In this document: piece after piece, positions 7,628 to 12,306 of the stretch | Position numbering within the stretch: position 1 is the first letter of the stretch | How the letters are laid out: every line of letters starts with the position of its first letter | DNA from: SZUA-448 sp964602475 | GTDB lineage: Bacteria; Bacillota; Clostridia; Lachnospirales; Lachnospiraceae | Assembly: GCA_964602475.1 (NCBI GenBank) | Contig: CAZRRN010000065.1 | Span: 1-12,306, forward strand | Reading direction: 5' to 3' | Length of the DNA stretch: 12,306 nt | Notes under the pieces: model-generated | Told to the model about the DNA's origin: nothing | Seen by the model: the letters and a program-made list of their open reading frames with translations, nothing else | Database searches by the model: none | Program-made: the position numbers and the translations under genes

Positions 7628-8509
7628 TTATTCACACATTCCGCAGCCGCCGTGGTGGGTCGCTCCTTCTCTTTCTCGAAGCTTTGCTCTTCCCTCTTCC
7701 GTCTTATACTGTTGCTGACGCTTCATTGCTTCATCAAAATTTACCAGATGTCCGTCAAACTCAGGACCGTCTACACAGGCAAACCGGATCTCACCGCCGA
7801 CGCTCAGACGGCAGGCACCGCACATACCCGTACCATCTACCATAATCGGGTTCATGCTGACTACCGTTTTGATTCCCAGCTCTTTTGTTAATAAACAGAC
7901 AAACTTCATCATAATAAGCGGTCCAATGGCAATCACCAGATCGTATTGTTTCTTTTCATTGTTTACCAGATCTTTAATTTTATCATTGACATTTCCTTTA
8001 AAACCATAGGAGCCGTCATCTGTTGCTATATATGTATCAGAAGCAACCGCTCTCATCTCATTCTCCAGTATAATCAGATCCTTCGTTCGTGCTCCGATAA
8101 TACAGTCAGCCTCACAGCCCTGAGATTTCAGCCATTTGACCTGTGGATATACCGGTGCAGTTCCGACTCCCCCGGCAACAAATAATATTTTCTTTTTTTT
8201 CAGCTCTTCAATGGATTCTTCCATCAATTCCGAGCGTTTTCCAAGCGGTCCGGTAAAATCATGAAATGCTTCCCCGACTTCATATTCCGCCATCATTTTT
8301 GTACTGGCACCGATGGTCTGGAACACGATAGTCACGGTTCCTTTCTCTGCATCATAATCACAGATGGTAAGCGGTATCCGTTCGCCCCGTTCATCAATTC
8401 TGACTATTACAAACTGACCCGGAGCACAGTGTCTTGCAACTCGCGGTGCTTCAACCTCCATTAATATAATATTGGAAGATAAGTATTTTTTCTGTAGTAT
8501 TCTATACAT
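7628..8509 (-). CDS. nfnA: NfnA: small subunit of electron-bifurcating ferredoxin:NADP+ oxidoreductase
   Basis: This is the NAD(H)-binding flavoprotein partner of NfnB. The 293 residues show a ferredoxin-reductase-like FAD domain (CAPGQFVIVRI, 28-38; RIPLTICDYD, 44-53), an NAD domain (LFVAGGVGTAPVYPQVKWL, 109-127) and a C-terminal [2Fe-2S] site. In VDGTGMCGACRL...FACVDGPEF, Asp225, Cys230, Cys233 and Cys245 have the same spacing as the unusual Asp plus three Cys ligands reported for Nfn small subunits. That favours Nfn over dihydroorotate dehydrogenase PyrK. The start MYRILQKKYL at 8509 has SD AAAGGA. An in-frame upstream ATG at 8590 would put the coding start inside the promoter (8562-8590), so I reject it. 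The C-terminus ends in an added GGCGMCE, a second CxxC of unknown role. It is the first gene of the nfnA-nfnB-acn-icd run. Confidence 0.9.
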   Translation of the reverse strand: MYRILQKKYLSSNIILMEVEAPRVARHCAPGQFVIVRIDERGERIPLTICDYDAEKGTVTIVFQTIGASTKMMAEYEVGEAFHDFTGPLGKRSELMEESIEELKKKKILFVAGGVGTAPVYPQVKWLKSQGCEADCIIGARTKDLIILENEMRAVASDTYIATDDGSYGFKGNVNDKIKDLVNNEKKQYDLVIAIGPLIMMKFVCLLTKELGIKTVVSMNPIMVDGTGMCGACRLSVGGEIRFACVDGPEFDGHLVNFDEAMKRQQQYKTEEGRAKLREREGATHHGGCGMCE

Positions 8510-8561
8510 GATCCCGATCCTTTCTATCTGCTTTTTCACTTCACAGTCATAAAGCTTGTTT

Positions 8562-8590
8562 ATTATAGCATGAATCAAATACACATGCAA
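8562..8590 (-). promoter_or_regulatory. Promoter of the nfnA-nfnB-acn-icd operon
   Basis: On the minus strand there is a perfect -10 TATAAT (8562-8567) preceded by TGC, an extended -10, and 17 bp upstream a weak -35 TTGCAT (8585-8590). A short inverted repeat GCATG / CATGC (11 nt apart) overlaps the -35 and the spacer and might be an operator; that part is speculative. The predicted transcript starts about 45 nt before the nfnA ATG at 8509. Confidence 0.7.
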
Positions 8591-8641
8591 GAATTGAAAT
8601 CAAAAAACAATGAAAAACAATATATACTAAAGGGGCAGAAA

Positions 8642-8696
8642 TGAACCGACCTACCAATCGTTAGCTTTCATGGTCTAACTTTTGGAGGTCGGTTCA
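8642..8696 (-). terminator. Long imperfect hairpin after the Rpn gene, possible terminator
   Basis: The arms TGAACCGACCT (8642-8652) and AGGTCGGTTCA (8686-8696) are perfectly complementary over 11 bp. Inside, CCAA/TTGG (8654-8657 with 8682-8685) and GTTAG/CTAAC (8660-8664 with 8675-8679) also pair, leaving a 10-nt loop. It lies 20 nt after the Rpn stop codon and before the nfn promoter, where a terminator is expected. The following T-runs are poor on both strands (TTTCTGCCCCTTT on the minus strand; CTTCTTTTATTATT on the plus). It could therefore instead be a structured 3' end or the border of a mobile segment. Confidence 0.55.
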
Positions 8697-8715
8697 CATC
8701 CTGCTTCTTTTATTA

Positions 8716-10223
8716 TTAATGGATTTCATAGCTCTCGTACAAGCTACTTCGAAATTTCTCATCTGTCAGAGCTTTCAAGGTCTCCTCTCCACGCCCAGCT
8801 TCATTCAGGCGCAAAAGCAACAGTGACAGTTTCTGTTCTCCCTGCTCGATTCCCCGCTCGATTCCCTGCTCGATTCCATCCTTGATTCCCTGCTCGATTC
8901 CCTGCTCGATTCCNNNNNNNNNNNNNNNNNNNNNNNNNNNNNNNNNNNNNNNNNNNNNNNNNNNNNNNNNNNNNNNNNNNNNNNNNNNNNNNNNNNNNNN
9001 NNNNNNNNNNNNNCGATTCCCTGCTCGATTCCATCCTTGATTCCCTGCTCGATTCCCTGCTCGATTCCCCGCTCGATTCCATCCTTGATTCCCTGCTCGA
9101 TTCCCTGCTCGATTCCATCCTTGATTCCCCGCTCGATTCCCTGCTCGATTCCCTGCTCGATTCCTTGCTCGATTCCTTGTTCGATTCCTTGCTCGATTCC
9201 ATCCTTCATTCCTTTTTCAAATCCTTTTTTAAATCCTCGCTCAGTTGCTCTCTCTTCTACACGTTCGCTCAGATTACACATACGATCCAGACCTCCTTTC
9301 AACTCTGTCGAAGTTATTATATCATAGGTTTGCTTTAAAATACATCTCTTTTCTTTCGAATCCAAATCAGAAGACAATAGTGTATTCAGCAATCCGTGAA
9401 GCTTTGTTTCTTTTTCCGGACAGCTTTCCTTACCCATACATATAACAACAACCTCTAATAAATCATATCGTGCTTGCATCTTTGCATGACGAAATACATC
9501 CTCTCTCTGCACAGCAAACCTTGTAATCGTATATTCTGCTTTCTTAGGCACATCCATACAAATCCATATGGAATACACTTTTTTAATACCATCATAATCC
9601 CTAGGTGTGAATTCCGTACCACATTGTGCCGAAAGCATTCTGGCGCAATAAAATATTGCTCTTGTTACTATATCGTATCCCGGATAGAAGTTTTTTTGTG
9701 CCTCAACATTAATAATCAGTTTAACATGTTCTCCTTCCGGTGTCACTGCAAAAAAATGTATATCATATCGTACTGTACCTTCCCCAGGCACCGTGTTCTC
9801 TGTGTTCATACCGACAATCTGTTCTGACGAATATCCAGGTTGTACCGGTTTACCATCAACAACCGGTTCTCCTTCGATACAATCCCTAATCTGTTCAATT
9901 GAGCAATTCATAAATTCCTTCACGGAATACTTCATAATCCATGCAAGAATTGTCTTGTCGCTCAGAACCCTTTTCACTTCGTTATCGTATTTTCTTTTCG
10001 CTGTTGTATGATCTGAATATTCTGTTTTTCTCGTACTTATAAGTTCCCTAACCTTTCTATCTTCTCCCCCTCTTCTATTACTGCTGTCAGGAAGTAGATT
10101 TGTTTTGTCTTTTAAGTTACCCTTATTGTTATTATAACCGGTAATGTTGGGTATTTCAAGCATAATTTCTATATATTTACATTTTATTGCATCAGTTTTA
10201 TTAATTCGTGGAAAAAAATTCAC
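8716..10223 (-). CDS. Rpn family recombination-promoting nuclease / PD-(D/E)XK transposase-like protein, interrupted by an assembly gap
   Basis: Rpn proteins are DNA endonucleases related to transposases (PDDEXK_2 group). Counting from 10223, the nuclease core shows YDIHF (Asp154) and LIINVEAQ (Glu174, Gln176), followed by NFYPGYDIVTRAIFYCARML and KKVYSIWICMDVP, typical of this family. From residue 330 the chain becomes a four-residue repeat (GIEQ, GIKD, GIER). The 100-N gap falls inside it and its arbitrary length breaks the frame. Past the gap, the same GIEQ frame continues for six units and ends GEQKLSLLLLRLNEAG...LYESYEIH with a stop at 8716-8718, a normal family C-terminus. The start is doubtful: the GTG at 10223 lacks an SD, and a strong promoter (10131-10159) lies inside the first 31 codons. 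Homology-like sequence begins only near residue 64, where an ACG stands at a place suited to a start. The gene may be active or decaying. Confidence 0.72.
8842..9236 (-). repeat. 12-nt tandem repeat encoding (Gly-Ile-Glu-Gln)n in the Rpn gene
   Basis: The unit GGAATCGAGCAG recurs about 15 times before the gap and six times after it. Variants GGAATCAAGGAT (GIKD) and GGAATCGAGCGG (GIER) are interspersed, and degenerate GFKK/GFEK/GMKD units mark the 5' end. Ile every fourth residue suggests an extended amphipathic helix. The assembly gap inside suggests that the assembler could not resolve the copy number. Confidence 0.9.
8914..9013. other. Assembly gap (100 Ns) inside the Rpn tandem repeat
   Basis: Exactly 100 Ns, the conventional placeholder for a gap of unknown size. 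Both flanks are the same 12-nt repeat. If the units are unbroken, the missing length must be 5 plus a multiple of 12 nt for the repeat phase, and the protein frame, to be restored. The true length cannot be read from this window. Confidence 0.95.
10131..10159 (-). promoter_or_regulatory. Probable promoter of the Rpn gene, inside the nominal ORF
   Basis: On the minus strand, -35 TTGAAA (10154-10159), a 17-bp spacer and a perfect -10 TATAAT (10131-10136). Transcription would begin near 10124, about 100 nt downstream of the GTG at 10223, with a purine-rich SD-like stretch (AGAGGGGGAG) following at about 10070. This argues that the first 60 or so codons of the open frame are not translated. Confidence 0.6.
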
Positions 10224-10391
10224 TAAAAAAGTTATAATAAGGGATGATAGAAAACAGACAAAAGGTCAGATGTGATTTATATGGACTTTGAGTTACGAAT
10301 CTGAAAGAAATTAAGAGTGGGTTGAGCTATTGGACTGCCGGTTCTTACGAAATACCACTACAAAAATAAATGGCCACTACAGGAACATTAA

Positions 10392-11513
10392 CTAAGGATT
10401 CTGTGTTCCGATCCGTTCAATATCTGTAACAACCTGATTCTTTCCATTTTTCTTTCCGACATACAGCTTAATATCTGCCATACGGATGATTTCGTCTGCG
10501 TGGCAGCCTATGATGTATTCCTGTACACCAAAGGTCATTGTAAACTTCACCTGCTGATCCATATATGTGATTGTATTTTCTTCTATTGTTCGGCGCAGCT
10601 TTTCTGTAACCTCCGCCGCCATGTTTTCTTTGCAGTTGTTGAACAGAATCAGTATTTCCTCGCCACCCCAGCGGCATATATAATCATTTTCACGAATCTG
10701 TTTTCTTATTGTCTCTGCAATACTGACAAGTGCGAAATCTCCGCATTCATGTCCATAGGTATCATTCAGACACTTAAAATTATCAATATCCCCCAGTACC
10801 AGACAAAATGATGATGCATTTTTCTCCACATCATAGATTGCACTTTCCAAGCGCTTCTGCATTCCTCTCCGGTTATAAAGTTCGGTTAAGGGGTCTGTAT
10901 TGGCAAGAGCCATCAGCTGACGATTCTTCAGCTTAAGCAGATACTCCGAGCTGTTAACCGAAGAAGCAAATATTGTCATAATATACGTAATCGTTACAAT
11001 TGCAGCAACAGAATTCACCATACTGAGAATGTATTCTTTATCCTTCGGAATCTGATACAGAGGATCAATAAAATACGTAATCGACCTCATCATAAGAATG
11101 ACCAGTAATGCAGACATTACTACCAGACACACATTCATTCGCTTTTGCTGTACCACCTTTGCGTTGTAAGCACAATAGTAGGTTGCCGGAATCAAGGCGA
11201 TAATATAAAGGCAGAAGCTGCTGTTCCAGCCGATAGAAATTACCGCCAGAAACATATGAATCATTACTTCAGAGCAGAGTATAGCTCCAAGTGCAACATA
11301 ATTGCGGCTGTTGCATTTCCTGCTTCCGAACAGATATGCTATTATACTGAGAACATTAGCTCCCACCATCAGCCATGCATCAACTGAAAAAAAGAATAAA
11401 AGAAGTACAAAATGAATCGCCGCCAGAGCCCGAAAAACCACCTTGGATTCCAGCGATATATCCACACAGTATTCACCGTTCAATATTCGAATCAGTCGTC
11501 GCAACAGCTTCAT
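10392..11513 (-). CDS. Membrane-bound diguanylate cyclase (GGDEF domain)
   Basis: It is predicted to make cyclic di-GMP from two GTP, controlling surface attachment and motility. Of 373 residues, about 27-185 hold some six hydrophobic membrane segments (for example ALAAIHFVLLLFFF and VVMSALLVILMM) with no recognised sensor domain. The GGDEF domain runs from about 200 to the end: TDPLTELYNRRG (206-217), GDIDNFKCLNDTYGHECGD (241-259) and the active site WGGEEILIL, with Gly283-Gly284-Glu285-Glu286. GGEE is an accepted active variant; Ile replaces the usual Phe at the fifth position. The allosteric I-site RxxD is present as Arg274-Glu-Asn-Asp277, so product inhibition is likely. The start at 11513 follows GGGGATATAA, an SD contributed by repeat element B. 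The gene stands alone, with tandem promoters upstream. Signal sensed: unknown. Confidence 0.93.
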   Translation of the reverse strand: MKLLRRLIRILNGEYCVDISLESKVVFRALAAIHFVLLLFFFSVDAWLMVGANVLSIIAYLFGSRKCNSRNYVALGAILCSEVMIHMFLAVISIGWNSSFCLYIIALIPATYYCAYNAKVVQQKRMNVCLVVMSALLVILMMRSITYFIDPLYQIPKDKEYILSMVNSVAAIVTITYIMTIFASSVNSSEYLLKLKNRQLMALANTDPLTELYNRRGMQKRLESAIYDVEKNASSFCLVLGDIDNFKCLNDTYGHECGDFALVSIAETIRKQIRENDYICRWGGEEILILFNNCKENMAAEVTEKLRRTIEENTITYMDQQVKFTMTFGVQEYIIGCHADEIIRMADIKLYVGKKNGKNQVVTDIERIGTQNP

Positions 11514-11519
11514 TTATAT

Positions 11520-11613
11520 CCCCATTTCTGCACAGATTTATGCGCATAACCGACTTTGTGTCAAGCACCGCCTAGGCACAAATCTGTGAGTGAAAGATTC
11601 ATCCTTCACACTA
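11520..11613 (-). repeat. Dispersed 94-bp structured element, copy B (leader of the GGDEF gene)
   Basis: Gapless alignment to copy A (offset 7826), about 85% identical by hand count; the central block gtcaagcaccgc is fully conserved. On the minus strand a GTGAAGGA / TCTTTCAC hairpin is followed by CACAGATTT, which pairs perfectly with AAATCTGTG near the other end and encloses GAC-ACAAA-GTC. The 3' end GCAGAAATGGGGAT serves as the SD of the GGDEF gene. In A the closing stem uses a different upstream partner, so the overall shape may be kept with different pairings. Confidence 0.7.
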
Positions 11614-11673
11614 TCTCCCTGTTCAAAATGTTCCTTTTATCTTGTCTCATTATGATTTTTCTTTTAGTTTTCT

Positions 11674-11702
11674 ATTATACGTTTCTGTTGTAAAGATTTC
11701 AA
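11674..11702 (-). promoter_or_regulatory. Proximal promoter (P2) of the GGDEF gene
   Basis: On the minus strand, -35 TTGAAA (11697-11702), 17-bp spacer, perfect -10 TATAAT (11674-11679). The transcript would carry a leader of about 150 nt containing all of repeat element B before the start codon at 11513. Confidence 0.7.
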
Positions 11703-11728
11703 GCTTGTTCCTTATGTAGTGGTCAACA

Positions 11729-11742
11729 AGGACTTATGTCCT
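11729..11742. promoter_or_regulatory. 14-bp palindrome at the predicted P1 start point
   Basis: AGGAC-TTAT-GTCCT has five perfectly paired bases per arm. It lies just downstream of the P1 -10 box, at roughly +1 to +10, where a bound repressor would block initiation. It could equally be a short 5' RNA hairpin. No regulator is recognised. Confidence 0.4.
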
Positions 11743-11745
11743 AGG

Positions 11746-11774
11746 AGTATAACACTGTTTTTTTGCAAATGCAA
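11746..11774 (-). promoter_or_regulatory. Distal promoter (P1) of the GGDEF gene
   Basis: On the minus strand, -35 TTGCAT (11769-11774), 17-bp spacer, -10 TATACT (11746-11751). The -35 overlaps a TTGCA-TT-TGCAA inverted repeat. Weaker than P2. Upstream of it, about 11775-11940, the sequence is AT-rich with no gene or further element that I can support. Confidence 0.5.
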
Positions 11775-11940
11775 TAGTTTGTGATACATTTTTAATTATT
11801 TTATTCGTTTTTGTGTTATATATGTATCTTTATTGTGATTCATTCTTATATTAATCAAAGTCTTTTCTTTGAAAACCATTAGTAGTTTCTAAACAATTAT
11901 TACATGGCGTAAGGATGAAAGAAAACTCTGTGCTATCACA

Positions 11941-11972
11941 AAAGAACCGGACAATCACCTGCCCGGTTCTTT
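11941..11972 (-). terminator. Rho-independent terminator after the LPXTG gene
   Basis: Perfect 10-bp stem AAAGAACCGG (11941-11950) / CCGGTTCTTT (11963-11972) with a 12-nt loop. On the minus strand the second arm runs into TTTTGTGA, a short U-tract. It lies about 35 nt after the stop codon of the surface protein, separating that gene from the GGDEF gene's promoters. Confidence 0.75.
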
Positions 11973-12008
11973 CTATTAATCATATTACCTAATCTGTTCT
12001 ATACTGTT

Positions 12009-12306
12009 CTATGCTCTTCTGCGCTTTCTGCTAATTGCAAGTCCTGCAATTACAAAGGCTGCTGCAAAGAGATAAATCATTGTTACAGAGATTGTACCCG
12101 TCTCGGGCAGATCAAGCGGAAGCTCTTCTTCCGGAAGATCTTCCACCGGAACCTCTATCGGTGCTTCCGGAATCTCCGGCTCCTCAATGATTTCTTCGAT
12201 TGGAGTCGGCGTTGCTGTCGGTGCTTCTGTCGGTTCCGGAGTCGGTGTTGCTGTCGGTACTTCTGTCGGTACTGCAATTGCTGAAACAGTTCCGTAAATC
12301 GTTATA
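12009..12306 (-). CDS. C-terminal end of a sortase-anchored (LPXTG) surface protein, 5' part outside the window
   Basis: The last 98 codons and a TAG stop of a larger gene; no start lies in the window, so it is easy to miss. The visible protein has a Pro/Thr/Glu-rich stalk with repeats such as TEVPTATPTPEP (about 11-35), an acidic stretch (EEIIEEPEIPEAPIEVPVED, 38-57), then LPETG (66-70). After that come the hydrophobic segment MIYLFAAAFVIAGLAI (76-91) and a basic RKRRRA tail. This is the full cell-wall sorting signal: sortase cuts between Thr69 and Gly70 and joins the protein to peptidoglycan. The function of the exposed part (adhesin, enzyme or other) cannot be told. The TATPTP-type stalk resembles the linker of the M15 protein about 10 kb away. 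Confidence 0.93.
   Translation of the reverse strand, partial: ITIYGTVSAIAVPTEVPTATPTPEPTEAPTATPTPIEEIIEEPEIPEAPIEVPVEDLPEEELPLDLPETGTISVTMIYLFAAAFVIAGLAISRKRRRA

Noticed and set aside
8510..8590. 27-residue N-terminal extension of NfnA starting at 8590
   Set aside because: It would start inside the extended -10 promoter and has no family counterpart; the ATG at 8509 has an SD and the conserved N-terminus.
8801..9202. Ser/Arg/Glu-rich frame (ESSRESSRES repeats) on the minus strand across the gap
   Set aside because: It is the +1 frame of the GIEQ 12-nt repeat; it has no SD or family match, and the in-frame nuclease reading explains the sequence.
8842..9236. Possible CRISPR array
   Set aside because: The 12-nt units are contiguous, without unique spacers, and are in frame with a protein; this is a coding microsatellite.
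10382..10409. GGAACA/TGTTCC pair around the GGDEF stop as a terminator
   Set aside because: Six-bp stem with a 16-nt loop and no immediate U-tract; too weak to call.

Overview
The window looks like low-to-moderate GC Firmicutes DNA, most likely from an anaerobic gut Clostridia/Lachnospiraceae-type bacterium. The support is an NfnAB pair, a sortase (LPXTG) surface protein, a Clostridia-style Rpn nuclease gene with tetrapeptide repeats, strong SD sequences and sigma-A promoters with 17-bp spacers. The species call is inference from gene content. All genes read on the minus strand, so the description runs from high to low coordinates. A run of 100 Ns (8914-9013) shows this is a scaffolded draft assembly.

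Right end (12306-11514): the C-terminus of a cell-wall-anchored protein with a Pro/Thr linker, LPETG, a membrane segment and an Arg/Lys tail, followed by a hairpin terminator. Then comes an AT-rich leader of about 490 nt with two tandem promoters and a short palindrome. It leads into a membrane GGDEF diguanylate cyclase (11513-10392). Next is an Rpn-type PD-(D/E)XK nuclease/transposase-like gene (about 10223-8716). Its 12-nt tandem repeat is interrupted by the assembly gap; once the gap is allowed for, the reading frame continues to a normal C-terminus ending at 8716. A long imperfect hairpin follows it.

Centre (8590-360): an extended -10 promoter drives nfnA-nfnB (electron-bifurcating NADH-dependent ferredoxin:NADP+ oxidoreductase), an aconitase-family hydratase, NADP-dependent isocitrate dehydrogenase, and, only 21 nt later, a secreted cell-wall enzyme. 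The first four form a coherent module: citrate to isocitrate to 2-oxoglutarate yields NADPH and the glutamate precursor, while Nfn exchanges electrons among NADPH, NADH and ferredoxin. No citrate synthase or glutamate synthase large subunit is in the window. The secreted protein joins an apparently dead S11 (DacA-like) penicillin-binding-protein domain to an intact-looking M15 peptidase and a peptidoglycan-binding domain. Left end: the N-terminal 55 codons of an HU-type DNA-binding protein with a textbook promoter.

Main unexplained signal: a 94-bp element in two gapless copies about 85% identical (3694-3787 and 11520-11613), with a third short copy at 7596-7626. In each case one end carries, or lies just before, the SD of the next minus-strand gene (icd, the GGDEF gene, nfnB). 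The RNA from the minus strand can fold. It could be a dispersed leader RNA element or a miniature mobile repeat.
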